Under the pieces are notes generated by a model. The model was not told the DNA's origin. It saw nothing but the letters and a program-made list of their open reading frames with translations, and did no database searches. Source: Planctomycetota bacterium (lineage in GTDB: Bacteria; Planctomycetota; UBA1135; GCA-002686595). From it: a stretch of 64,000 nt of DNA. The position numbers were made by a program, and so were the translations under genes. The number at the start of each line of letters is the position of its first letter. Positions within the stretch are counted from its first letter, which is position 1. The stretch lies in assembly GCA_016795325.1 (NCBI GenBank), contig JAEUHY010000012.1, forward strand, positions 496,001-560,000, given 5' to 3'. Positions 18,097 through 27,154 of the stretch are shown here, in pieces.

Positions 18097-19943
18097 GTTC
18101 GAGGCTCCTCGAGATGCTCGCGGATGCGCGCCGCGAGTTCCGGCCCGATGCCCGGAACCGCTGCGATCTCCTCCACACTGGCTTCCTTCAGTCCCGCCAC
18201 GCTTCCAAAGCGCCGCAGCAAGTCCTTGCGCTTCTTGTCGCCCACTCCGGGAATCGAATCGATCTGCGAGCGCAGTTTGCCGCGCTCCTTGCGGTGGTAC
18301 GTGATGGCGAAACGATGCGCTTCGTCGCGGATGCGCTCGAGGAGCAGGCGCGCAGGGCTGTGACGAGCGAGTTCGATCGGTTCGTGCGCGCCCGGCAAGT
18401 AGACGCGCTCTTCCACGGCGCCTTTCGTGACGCCGCCGACGCGCCGCTCGGAGCGCGCCTTGGCGAGGCCGATCAACGGCGTGTCCCACGCCCCCGCCTC
18501 GTCGCGCGCTTCTAGGGCCTTTTCGAGCTGCGCCGCGCCCCCGTCGATCACGACTAGATCAGGCAGATCACCTTCCTCCAACCCGCGTCGCAAACTTCGG
18601 CCGACGACCTCCTTCATCGAGGCGAAGTCGTCCTGCCCCTCGACGCCGCGCACGCGGAAGCGGCGGTAGCCGGATTTGTCCGCCAAGCCGCCGCGGAAGC
18701 GCACGCGGCTCGCGACGACGTGCGCGCCTTGGAAGTTGGAGATGTCGAAGCAATCGATCACCTCCGGCGGACCGTCGAGATCGGCGAGTTCGCTCAGAGC
18801 TTCGAGCGCAGACTCCTCGAACGCCGCCTGTGCGGCGCGCTTGGACAGAGCGACTCGCGCATTTTCGTTGGCGAGGTCGAGCATGCGCCGCCGCTCGCCG
18901 GACGCGGGCACGATCAAACGCACCTCGGCGCCGAAGATATCGAGGAACAGTTCGAGCTCGCTGGGCTCGGCGGCGAGCACGATCTCCGCAGGCCGCTCGC
19001 GCGCGCCGCCGCCGTAGAGCGCCGTCAGCACGACGTGCCACAACTCCTCGTCGGGCAGCTCCGAGCGGAACGTGTGCGAACGGCTTTCGCTCATGCGACC
19101 GTCGCGGAACGCGATGCGATGCACCACGGCGTCCGCGCCGCGCCGAGCGAGTCCGAGCACATCGCGCGCGACGCGGTCGCCGGGCCTGACGCCCTGGCGC
19201 TCCACCGTGCGGCGCAGCGCCGCGAGCCGGTCGCGCCAACCGGCGGCGCGCTCGAACTCGAGTTGCGCCGAAGCGGAGCGCATGCGTTCCTCGAGCTCGC
19301 GTTCGAGCTCGGCAGTGTCGCCCGCGAGCACCCCGACGGCGCGCTCGACGAGCCGCTCGTAGTCCGCGCGGGAGACGAGGCCCACGCAGGGGGCCGCACA
19401 CAGTCCGATCTGGTGCTTGATGCAGGGCCGAGAGCGGTTGTTGAAGACGCTGTCGGGACAGTCGCGCAGCGGAACGATGCGGTGCAGATCGCCCAGCGTG
19501 CGACGGAGCGAGCGCGCACTCGCGAAGGGCCCGAAGAAGCGCGCGCGCCCCGAGGCTTCGCCCGACTTGCGATCGTTGCGCGGCGAGTGGGCGCGCACGA
19601 ATTTGAAGCGCGGAAACTCCTCGGCGTCGAGCCGCAGCATCAGGAACGACTTGTCGTCCTTGAGCCGGATGTTGTGCGGCGGCTTGTGGGTCTTGATCAG
19701 CGAGTCTTCGAGCAGCAGCGCTTCCTGCTCGGTGCGCGTCACGATCGTCTCGACGCTCGCCGCGACGTCCTCGAGGAAACGGATCAGCAGGCGACCATCG
19801 CCGCCGGGCCGGCGGTAGGAGCGCAGCCGCGAGCGCAGTTTGCGCGCCTTGCCGACGTACAGCACCGCGCCCGCGTCATCGCGGAACAGATAGACGCCCG
19901 GCTTCTCCGGGACGTCGTCGATCGACCAACGCGGCTCGCTCAC
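18093..19943 (-). CDS. uvrC: Excinuclease ABC subunit UvrC
   Basis: UvrC makes the two incisions flanking a DNA lesion in the UvrABC nucleotide-excision repair pathway. The 616 residues include the N-terminal GIY-YIG domain (PGVYLFRDDAGAVLYVGKAR), the CIKHQIGLCAAPCVG cysteine region, a UVR motif, the RNase H-like 3'-to-5' part with VIDCFDISNFQGAHVVAS and LVVIDGGAAQLEKA, and a helix-hairpin-helix pair (SIPGVGDKKRKDLLRRFGS, AAVPGIGPELAARI). The start is GTG. Length and domain order are standard. Confidence 0.96.
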   Translation of the reverse strand: MSEPRWSIDDVPEKPGVYLFRDDAGAVLYVGKARKLRSRLRSYRRPGGDGRLLIRFLEDVAASVETIVTRTEQEALLLEDSLIKTHKPPHNIRLKDDKSFLMLRLDAEEFPRFKFVRAHSPRNDRKSGEASGRARFFGPFASARSLRRTLGDLHRIVPLRDCPDSVFNNRSRPCIKHQIGLCAAPCVGLVSRADYERLVERAVGVLAGDTAELERELEERMRSASAQLEFERAAGWRDRLAALRRTVERQGVRPGDRVARDVLGLARRGADAVVHRIAFRDGRMSESRSHTFRSELPDEELWHVVLTALYGGGARERPAEIVLAAEPSELELFLDIFGAEVRLIVPASGERRRMLDLANENARVALSKRAAQAAFEESALEALSELADLDGPPEVIDCFDISNFQGAHVVASRVRFRGGLADKSGYRRFRVRGVEGQDDFASMKEVVGRSLRRGLEEGDLPDLVVIDGGAAQLEKALEARDEAGAWDTPLIGLAKARSERRVGGVTKGAVEERVYLPGAHEPIELARHSPARLLLERIRDEAHRFAITYHRKERGKLRSQIDSIPGVGDKKRKDLLRRFGSVAGLKEASVEEIAAVPGIGPELAARIREHLEEPRT

Positions 19944-20043
19944 GCTCGCTGCCTGAAAGCCGGGGAGTGGCTCCGCTCGAGGTGCGAGTGCTCACAGCCC
20001 CCACGGCGCAACGCACACGGTTCGGCGTCCACAGGCTCGGCGC

Positions 20044-21396
20044 TCAGTGCTCGGGCGTCCCGAGCATGGCGACGAGCTCCGCGCGCCGCGCGTCCCGCGT
20101 CGCGGCGTTGCGCGCCTCGAGGTTGAGGCGCAGCAGCGGTTCGGTGTTCGACGCGCGCACGTTGAACCACCACCAATCCGGGCTCGACAGGTCGCCGAAC
20201 TCCACCGTGACGCCGTCCAGCATGTCCTGGCGGCCGTCCTTGTACTTGGCGACGAGCGCCTTGATCGTGCCGTCCTTGTCGTCGTTGTGGAAGTTGATCT
20301 CCCCCGTCGAGTGGTAGCGGCGCAACGACTCGACGCGGCGCGAGAACGCCTCCGTTCCGCGCGAGAGCATCGACAGCGCGCTCACGAACGCGATCTCGCC
20401 CGAGTCGCTGACGAAGTTGTCGGCGAAGTAGAAGTGACCCGAGAGTTCGCCCGCGAAGACCGCGTTCTTGGCGCGCATGGTCGCCTTGATGAACGAGTGT
20501 CCGACGCGGTCGCGCAGCGCCTCTCCGCCGGCGCGCTGGATCTCTTCCTTGACGACCCACGACGAACGCAGGTCGTAGACCACCGGCGCACCAGGCTTGG
20601 CCGCGAGGAACTGCCGCGAAAGCAGCGCCGTCATCAGATCGGCGGAGACCGTGCGGCCCGTTTCGTCGACGAAGCAGCAGCGGTCGGCGTCGCCGTCGAA
20701 GCCCACGCCGAAGTGCGCCTTGTGCTGACGCGTGAGCGCCTGCACGTCGCGCAGGTTCTCCTCCTTGATCGGATTGGCTTCGTGGTTGGGGAACGAGCCA
20801 TCGAGCTCCATGAACAGCGTGTGCGCCGTGAGTCCCTGGATGCGCTTCAAGATCGGCGGCAGCGTGTACGCCGCCATGCCGTTGGCGGCGTCGATCGCCA
20901 CCGTCATCGGGCGCTCGAGCTTGGCGAAACGGGCCACGTGGTCGGCGTACGCGTCGAGCAGTTCGATGCGCTTGACCTCGCCGCGCCGCGCCGCGGGCGC
21001 CGGCTGCGGCTCGGCGCACATGCGCTCGATGTCGAGGATGCCGTTGGCCGCCGAGATCGGCCGCGCGCCGCGCGAGCACAACTTCATGCCGTTGTACTCG
21101 CCGGGATTGTGGCTGGCGGTCACGTTGAGACCGCCGTCGACGTCCTGCGAACCGATGGCGAAGTACGCCATCGGCGTCGAAGCGAGCCCGATGTCGAGCA
21201 CGTCGCAGCCCATGTCGCGGATGCCTTCGATCACCGCGCCCTGAACTTCGGGCGAGTGCGTACGCATGTCGCGTCCGACCGCGAGGCGCTTGGCGCCGAG
21301 CAAGCGCGCGAAGCTCGCGCCGATGCGACGTGCGAGGGCCGCGTCCAGTTCCTTGGGGAATTTGCCGCGGATGTCGTAGGCCTTGAAGATGCCCAT
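20044..21396 (-). CDS. Phosphomannomutase/phosphoglucomutase
   Basis: This alpha-D-phosphohexomutase interconverts hexose 6- and 1-phosphates, supplying nucleotide-sugar precursors for surface polysaccharide. The 450-residue protein starts MGIFKAYDIRGKFP and has the phosphoserine loop TASHNPGEYNGMKL, the metal-binding loop FDGDADRC, the sugar-specificity motif AGELSGHFYF and the phosphate-binding RASNTEPLLRLNLEA. This is the full set for the AlgC/ManB group. A huge continuous open frame extends upstream to 24495 antisense to recQ but is a GC-rich artefact. It is divergent from recQ across 138 bases. Confidence 0.93.
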   Translation of the reverse strand: MGIFKAYDIRGKFPKELDAALARRIGASFARLLGAKRLAVGRDMRTHSPEVQGAVIEGIRDMGCDVLDIGLASTPMAYFAIGSQDVDGGLNVTASHNPGEYNGMKLCSRGARPISAANGILDIERMCAEPQPAPAARRGEVKRIELLDAYADHVARFAKLERPMTVAIDAANGMAAYTLPPILKRIQGLTAHTLFMELDGSFPNHEANPIKEENLRDVQALTRQHKAHFGVGFDGDADRCCFVDETGRTVSADLMTALLSRQFLAAKPGAPVVYDLRSSWVVKEEIQRAGGEALRDRVGHSFIKATMRAKNAVFAGELSGHFYFADNFVSDSGEIAFVSALSMLSRGTEAFSRRVESLRRYHSTGEINFHNDDKDGTIKALVAKYKDGRQDMLDGVTVEFGDLSSPDWWWFNVRASNTEPLLRLNLEARNAATRDARRAELVAMLGTPEH

Positions 21397-21534
21397 GGGT
21401 TCAGAAGGGATGGGGAGCGGAGACGTCGCCTGAGGGGAGCTGCGCGCAAGGCGCCGAAAGCACGAAGGATAGCGCTGCAGCTGGGGCTTCGCGCGCTGCT
21501 CTCCGCGCGGGACTCTGCTAACTTTCGGCCCCGC

Positions 21535-23427
21535 ATGCTGCCCACATCTGCCCCGGTCCCCTCCGCGCCGCCCGGCGAACTCGAGCGACTGGGCCACGTG
21601 GTCGAGCGTGTGTGGGGCTACCGCGAGCTCAGGCCGCTGCAGGGCGAGGCCATGCTCGCTTCGCTCGCCGGCCGCGACGCGCTGGTTGTGATGGCCACGG
21701 GCGGCGGCAAGAGCCTCTGCTACCAGGCCCCCGCGCTGCTCCGCACGGGCCTGACCGTGGTGATCAGTCCCTTGATCTCGCTCATGCAAGATCAGGTCGC
21801 GAGTCTGGTCGAGAGCGGCGTCGCCGCGGCTTCGCTCTCGAGCGCGATGAGCGGGGCCGAGAAGTTCGCCGTGCACGAGCGCTTGTCTTCGCGCGAACTC
21901 AAGCTGCTCTTCATGGCGCCTGAGCGCCTGATGCTCGCGGGCTTCGCCGACGAACTCGCCGCGTGGAACGCGCAGACGCTGGTGATCGACGAAGCGCACT
22001 GCATCAGCCACTGGGGTCACGACTTCCGGCCCGAGTACCGCCGGCTGGGCGAGTTGCGGCGCGCGCTGCCGAACATTCCGATCCAAGCCTTCACGGCGAC
22101 CGCGGCGCCGCCGGTGCGCGAGGACATCGCACGGCAGCTGGGCCTGCGCGACCCGCTGGTGCTCGTCGGCAACTTCGATCGCCCCAACCTCACCTACCGC
22201 TTCACGCCGCGCCGTGACGCCGTCGAGCAGGTGCTCGAGGTGATCCGGCGCCACTCCGGTGAAGCGGGCATCGTGTACTGCCTGCGACGGACGGACGTCG
22301 ATTCCCTCGCCCAGGATCTCGCCTCGAACGGCGTGCGTTGCCTGCCCTACCACGCGGGCCTCGACGCCGGCGTGCGCGAGCGCAACCAGACGCAGTTCCT
22401 CGCCGAGAACGTCGACGTGATCGTCGCCACGGTGGCGTTCGGCATGGGCATCGACCGGCCCGACGTGCGCTTCGTCGTGCACGCAGCGTTGCCCAAGGGC
22501 GTCGAGCAGTTCGCGCAGGAGACCGGGCGCGCCGGACGCGACGGCCTGCCGAGCGAGTGCGTGCTGTTCTATTCGGGCGCCGACTACCACGGCTGGAAGC
22601 TGCTGCAGGAACGCAGCGCCGCCGAAGCGCGCGCCAACGGCGTGGAGCTCGATCCCGCGGAGACCGAGCGTGCGCTCGCGCGGCTCGCGGAAATGTATGG
22701 CTGGGCCACGAGCGCCGTCTGTCGCCACAAGTTCCTTGTCGAGCACTTCGGCCAGCCGTGGACCGCACCTGAGTCCGCAGCCAACGGCTGTGGAGCGTGC
22801 GACGTGTGCCTGGGCGAGTTCGCCGCCGTCGCGGACTCGCCGCGCATCGCGGCGATGATCCTCTCGTGCGTCGTGCGCTGTCAGCAGCGCTTCGGCGCGT
22901 CGCATGTCACGGACGTGCTCTGCGGAGTTGCGGATGAAAAGGTCCGCCAGCTCGGCCACGACAAACTCTCGACCTTCGGTCTTCTGCGCCAACACGACCC
23001 GCGCCAGGTGCGGCACTGGATCGAGCAGCTCGTGGGTCTCGAGTTGCTTGTCACGGCGCCGGGCCGCTATCCGACGCTCTCGCTCACACAGGCCGGAGTC
23101 GACGTGATGCGCGGCCAGGCGCCGATCACGTTGTTCGAGATCCCGCAGCTTCCGCGAGCGCGCCGCACGCGCCGCACGCCCGCGCCGAGCGATCTCCAGT
23201 ACGACGAAACGCTGTTCGACAAGCTGCGCCAACTGCGCCGCAAGCTCGCCAGCGAGCGCGGCCTGCCGCCGTACATGATCTTCGGCGATCGGACGTTGCA
23301 GGAACTCGCCGCGGTCCAGCCGACCTCGCTCGACGAGCTGCGCGAAATCCGCGGCGTCGGCGCAAAGAAGCTCGAGGACCTCGGCGAGTTGTTCCTCGCC
23401 GCGATCCGCGAGCACGTTCAGCGCTGA
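21535..23427 (+). CDS. recQ: ATP-dependent DNA helicase RecQ
   Basis: RecQ is a 3'-to-5' helicase acting in recombination and stalled-fork processing. The 630-residue product has helicase motif I (ATGGGKSLCYQ, about residue 54), the DEAH box with VIDEAHCISHWGHDF (about 152), FTATAAPPVREDI, the late GFGMGIDRPDVRFV-type motif and QETGRAGRDG. A zinc-binding stretch (CRHKFLVEHFG then CGACDVC), a winged-helix region and an HRDC domain at the C-terminus (LPPYMIFGDRTLQELA) follow. ATG at 21535 is the start; the frame is open far upstream, antisense to the mutase, but has no RecQ similarity there. Confidence 0.95.
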   Translation: MLPTSAPVPSAPPGELERLGHVVERVWGYRELRPLQGEAMLASLAGRDALVVMATGGGKSLCYQAPALLRTGLTVVISPLISLMQDQVASLVESGVAAASLSSAMSGAEKFAVHERLSSRELKLLFMAPERLMLAGFADELAAWNAQTLVIDEAHCISHWGHDFRPEYRRLGELRRALPNIPIQAFTATAAPPVREDIARQLGLRDPLVLVGNFDRPNLTYRFTPRRDAVEQVLEVIRRHSGEAGIVYCLRRTDVDSLAQDLASNGVRCLPYHAGLDAGVRERNQTQFLAENVDVIVATVAFGMGIDRPDVRFVVHAALPKGVEQFAQETGRAGRDGLPSECVLFYSGADYHGWKLLQERSAAEARANGVELDPAETERALARLAEMYGWATSAVCRHKFLVEHFGQPWTAPESAANGCGACDVCLGEFAAVADSPRIAAMILSCVVRCQQRFGASHVTDVLCGVADEKVRQLGHDKLSTFGLLRQHDPRQVRHWIEQLVGLELLVTAPGRYPTLSLTQAGVDVMRGQAPITLFEIPQLPRARRTRRTPAPSDLQYDETLFDKLRQLRRKLASERGLPPYMIFGDRTLQELAAVQPTSLDELREIRGVGAKKLEDLGELFLAAIREHVQR

Positions 23428-23612
23428 ACGAGCGTTCGAGCTCCGGATGACGCGCCCGCAAGCGCGCGGCCAACGTGTGGGGAACGCCGCGCGGCCGTTG
23501 GTAATGCAGACACCACTCCGTGACGCACACCCGGGCGTCGCGTCGACACGTGGGCGGCGTGCGTGCTCGCGCGGGAATCCGGTGCAGCTACGCGCCGTCG
23601 AACGAACACGCC

Positions 23613-24659
23613 TCAGCGTGGGCGATGTTCGAGGGCCACAAGTACGCGCGCGACGTCTTCCGTGCTGACGTCCATGTGCGTCACGAAACGCAGCGTGCGT
23701 TCGTTCATCGGCAGCACCTGCACCCCGTGGCGGCCGAAGTGCTCCATCCAGCGCTGCGCGTCGCTGTGGGGATCGACAACGCGCGCCATGACGATGTTCG
23801 TCTCGACTTCGTGCGGTGTGCAGTCGAGTGCGCCGCTGCCGTCGAGCACGCTGGCCAGTTCCTTCGCGAGGATGTGGTCGTCGGCGAGACGCGCGACGTT
23901 GTGCTCGAGCGCGTAGAGTCCGGCCGCCGCGAGGATGCCCGACTGGCGCATCCAACCGCCCAAACGCTTGCGCAGCAGTCGCGCACGCTCGAGGAACTCG
24001 CGCGGGCCGGCGATCAACGAACCGACCGGACAACCCAGTCCCTTCGAAAGGCACACGGACACCGAGTCGGCGCAGGCCGCGTACTCGCGCACGTCGACGC
24101 CGCTGGCGACCGCCGCGTTGAACAGGCGCGCGCCGTCCATGTGGATCGGAATCGAGAGTTCGCGCGCGAACGCGTGCAGCGCTCGCAAGCTCTCGAGCGA
24201 CACGACGCGCCCGCCGGGGGCGTCCCCCGAACCCATGAAGGACTGCTCGACGCAGATCAACGTGGTTTTCGGGCAATGCAGCGAGCGCAGACGCACCGCG
24301 CGCCGCACCTCCGCGAGGTCGAACTGCCCGCTGGGCGCGTGCAACGTCGTCGTCTGCACGCCGTGCAGCGCGCCGGCGGCGCCGCTCTCCCACTGCACCA
24401 TGTGAGCCGAGCGCTCGCAGATCACCTCGTCGCCCGGCCGCGTCCACGATCCGATCGCGACCGAGTTCGCCATCGTTCCCGAAGGCACGAACCACGCGCC
24501 GTCCTTGCCGAGCAAGTCCGCGACCCGACGCTCGAGTCGGGCGACCGTGGGATCGCCATCGAGCACGTCGTCGCCGACCTCAGCGGCGACCATCGCAGCG
24601 AGCATGTCGGCGCTCGGCCGCGTGACGGTGTCGCTGCGAAAGTCGGCGGCGCGCGCCAC
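23613..24659 (-). CDS. ltaE: Threonine aldolase, beta-eliminating lyase family
   Basis: This PLP enzyme is expected to cleave L-threonine or L-allo-threonine to glycine and acetaldehyde. The 348 residues show the characteristic opening DFRSDTVTRPSADML, GDDVLDGDPTVARLE, AWFVPSGTMANSVAIG, HMDGARLFNAAVASG with the PLP-binding Asp, and SVCLSKGLGCPVGSL with the Schiff-base lysine. The GTG start gives a standard length. It is followed 185 bases later by the convergent recQ end. It is 32 bases downstream of the class I aminotransferase and probably co-transcribed with it. Confidence 0.93.
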   Translation of the reverse strand: MARAADFRSDTVTRPSADMLAAMVAAEVGDDVLDGDPTVARLERRVADLLGKDGAWFVPSGTMANSVAIGSWTRPGDEVICERSAHMVQWESGAAGALHGVQTTTLHAPSGQFDLAEVRRAVRLRSLHCPKTTLICVEQSFMGSGDAPGGRVVSLESLRALHAFARELSIPIHMDGARLFNAAVASGVDVREYAACADSVSVCLSKGLGCPVGSLIAGPREFLERARLLRKRLGGWMRQSGILAAAGLYALEHNVARLADDHILAKELASVLDGSGALDCTPHEVETNIVMARVVDPHSDAQRWMEHFGRHGVQVLPMNERTLRFVTHMDVSTEDVARVLVALEHRPR

Positions 24660-24691
24660 GGACTACAGCCCCCCCACGACTCGGCCCCGCA

Positions 24692-25870
24692 CTAACGCAC
24701 CCCTGCCGTGGCCAAGCAGTTCTTCACGCGGCGCAGAGCTTCGCGAATGTCATCGAGGCTCGCCGCGTAGCTGAACCGGAGGTACCCCTCGCCGAACGAG
24801 CCGAAGGCCGTGCCCGAGAGGATCGCGACGCCGGCGTCGTGCAGCAGCTTGACCTCGAGGTCCTTCGACTTGAAGCCGGTCTTGGTGATGTTCGGGAAGG
24901 CGTAGAACGCGCCCTTGGGCATCACGCACGAGAAGCCTGGGATCTCGTTCAGCCCGGCGACGATCGCGCGGCGGCGTTCGTCGAAGGCCTTCATCATCTT
25001 GTCGACGTCGCCCTGAGGCCCGAGCAGCGCTTCGCGGCCGGCGACCTGCACCGGCGCGCTCGGGCAAGAGTTCGAGTTGATCTGCAGGCGCTCGGCGATC
25101 TGGATCAGCGACGCGGGCCACACGCCGTAGCCCAGGCGCCAACCGGTCATCGAGAAGGTCTTCGACCAGCCGTCGAGGATGATCACGCGCTCGCGGATCG
25201 ACGGATACGAGTACAGGCTCACGTGCTGCTCGCCGTCGTAAAGCATGCGCGAGTAGATCTCGTCGGAGAGGATCGCCACGTGCGGATGCTTCTCGAGGCC
25301 CGCGACGAGCCGATCCATCTCTGGCTTGCGGATCACGCCGCCGGTCGGGTTGGCGGGCGTGTTGACGATGATCAGGCGCGTGCGCGGCGTGATCTTCGCC
25401 AGCACGGCGTCGGGGTTGAACGAGAAGCCGTTCTCCTCGCGCAGTTCGATCGGCACCGGCGTAGCGCCGGTGTACTTGATCAGCGACTCGTAGATCGGGA
25501 ACCCCGGGTTGGGGTAGAGGATCTCGGCGCCCGGCTCGCCGAACATCGAGATCGCGAAGTACATCGTCGGCTTGCCGCCCGGCACGATCATCACGTGGTC
25601 GGGGTCGACCGCGACGCCGCGCCGATCGAGGCAGTCCTTGGCGACCGCTTCGCGCAGTTCCGGCAGGCCCTTGGCCGGCGTGTAGAAGTGGAATCCGTCG
25701 GCGAGCGCCTTGCGGCCGGCTTCGACGATGTTGTCGGGCGTGCGGAAGTCCGGCGAGCCGATGCCGAGGTTGACGATGCTCTTTCCGGCCTTCTGGAGCG
25801 CCTTGGCGCGCGCCAGAACTTCGAAGGCGGACTCGGTGCCGAGGTTGGAGAGGCGTTGGGCGAGTTTCAA
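24692..25870 (-). CDS. Class I/II PLP aminotransferase (aspartate-type)
   Basis: This is a fold-type I aminotransferase, 392 residues, with SIVNLGIGSPDFRTPDNIVE, FHFYTPAKGLPELREAVA, MIVPGGKPTMYFAISMF, the NTPANPTGGV motif, LSDEIYSRMLYDG and the PLP-lysine motif LDGWSKTFSMTGWRLGYG. These suit the aspartate/aromatic aminotransferase subgroup, but the substrate cannot be settled by sequence. The start is TTG, with a sigma70-like promoter about 60 bases upstream. The next gene down the strand, 32 bases on, is threonine aldolase. Confidence 0.88.
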   Translation of the reverse strand: MKLAQRLSNLGTESAFEVLARAKALQKAGKSIVNLGIGSPDFRTPDNIVEAGRKALADGFHFYTPAKGLPELREAVAKDCLDRRGVAVDPDHVMIVPGGKPTMYFAISMFGEPGAEILYPNPGFPIYESLIKYTGATPVPIELREENGFSFNPDAVLAKITPRTRLIIVNTPANPTGGVIRKPEMDRLVAGLEKHPHVAILSDEIYSRMLYDGEQHVSLYSYPSIRERVIILDGWSKTFSMTGWRLGYGVWPASLIQIAERLQINSNSCPSAPVQVAGREALLGPQGDVDKMMKAFDERRRAIVAGLNEIPGFSCVMPKGAFYAFPNITKTGFKSKDLEVKLLHDAGVAILSGTAFGSFGEGYLRFSYAASLDDIREALRRVKNCLATAGVR

Positions 25871-25930
25871 AGCAGGTCCCGGATGCGGCGAGGCGGTGGA
25901 TCCGCGCGGAAATGCGCGGGGAAAGCGAGC

Positions 25931-25958
25931 AGCATAGCCATCGCCACAGGCGCGACAA
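25931..25958 (-). promoter_or_regulatory. Candidate sigma70-type promoter for the aminotransferase gene
   Basis: On the minus strand, TTGTCG (25958-25953) and TATGCT (25936-25931) are separated by 16 bases, giving a predicted start about 54 bases upstream of the TTG codon. It lies in the gap divergent to the ABC transporter operon. It resembles other predicted -10 elements here (TATGCT at rpsP, TATCCT at 53862). Confidence 0.4.
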
Positions 25959-26089
25959 CGGGCGCCCCGGTTCGGAGCGGAGAAGGGCCGCTCCTCGCGA
26001 CCGTGGGCCCTGCGCGCACGAGTCGTTACCGTCTCCCCCGCTCCGCCAACTTGTGGCCTCGCCGCCTCGCGTCGCTAGTCAGGAAACCC

Positions 26090-27154
26090 ATGCAATTCCC
26101 GCGCTGCTCCATCGTGAACTCGGCCTCCTCCCTGCTTCGCGCGTTGTGGCTTGGGCTGGGCGCTGTGACCGCACTCACTCTGGGGGCCTGCTCGCGCGAG
26201 CCCGACGTGGTGCTGTACTGCTCACTCGACCAGATGTTCTCCGAGACGCTGGTCAAGGAGTTCGAACGTGAGAGCGGACTCACGGTGCGCGCGGAGTTCG
26301 ATGTCGAAGCGGCCAAAACCGTCGGTTTGGTCAAGCGCCTGCGCGAGGAGAGCGCACGACCGCGCTGCGACGTGTTCTGGAACAACGAACTCGCCCACAC
26401 GGTTGCGCTGGCGAACGAGGGACTGCTCGCGAGCTACGACAGCCCGAGCGCCGAGGGCATCCCCGAGGAGTTCCGCGATCCGCAGCGGCGTTGGACCGCG
26501 TTCGCCGCGCGCGCACGGGTGTTCATCGTCAACACGAAGCTCGCCGATCCGGCCTCCATCAACTCGCTCGAGGACATCTTCGATGCGAAGTGGAAGGGCA
26601 AGGTGTGCATGGCGCGCCCGCTGACCGGGACCACGCTCACCCACCTGACCGCGCTGTTTGCGAGCGAAGGCGACGAGGCCGGCGAGGCGTTGCTCAAGCG
26701 CATCGAAGAGAGCGGGATCAGCCTGGTGCAGAGCAACGGACAAGTGATGCGCCTGGTGCGCGAAGGGCAGATGGCCTGGGGGCTGACCGACACCGATGAC
26801 TTCAACGTGGCGCTGCAGGCCGGCGCGCCGGTTGCGCAGGTGTTCCCCGACCAACGCACCACGGAACGTCCGCAGGCGCGCGGCGCACTGCTGATTCCCA
26901 ACTCCGTGGCGATCCTTGCCAACGCACCGCACCCGGAGAACGCGCGCAAGCTGGTCGACTTCATCCTCTCGCGGAAAGTCGAAGAGAAGCTGGCCTTCGC
27001 CGAGGGCGCGCAGATCCCCGTGCGCGCCGACGTCAAGCGTCCGCCGCACGTCAAGTCGGCCGCGGAGCTGAGCCTGATGAAGGTCGACTGGGCGCGCGTC
27101 GGCGCCGACGTCGAGCGCCGCCTCCAGCAGTTCAAGGAGCGCTTCGTCCAGTGA
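26090..27154 (+). CDS. ABC importer solute-binding lipoprotein, FbpA-like
   Basis: This is an extracytoplasmic substrate-binding protein of an iron(III)-type ABC importer. The 354 residues start with a signal segment and lipobox (ALTLGAC, Cys34), then the class pattern VVLYCSLDQMFSETLVKEFE, VFWNNELAHTVALANEGLL, WTAFAARARVFIVNT, KGKVCMARPLTGTTLTHLTA and ARKLVDFILSRKVEEKLAF. Where FbpA proteins usually have a Tyr-Tyr pair binding Fe3+, this has TDTDDF, so the ligand may not be ferric iron (inference). The stop overlaps the permease start (GTGA). It is the first gene of a five-gene run with 4-base overlaps. Confidence 0.88.
   Translation: MQFPRCSIVNSASSLLRALWLGLGAVTALTLGACSREPDVVLYCSLDQMFSETLVKEFERESGLTVRAEFDVEAAKTVGLVKRLREESARPRCDVFWNNELAHTVALANEGLLASYDSPSAEGIPEEFRDPQRRWTAFAARARVFIVNTKLADPASINSLEDIFDAKWKGKVCMARPLTGTTLTHLTALFASEGDEAGEALLKRIEESGISLVQSNGQVMRLVREGQMAWGLTDTDDFNVALQAGAPVAQVFPDQRTTERPQARGALLIPNSVAILANAPHPENARKLVDFILSRKVEEKLAFAEGAQIPVRADVKRPPHVKSAAELSLMKVDWARVGADVERRLQQFKERFVQ

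Noticed and set aside
20044..24495. Minus-strand frame of 1483 codons covering the mutase and running antisense to recQ
   Set aside because: Only the last 450 residues match a protein family (phosphohexomutase); the rest is composition bias.
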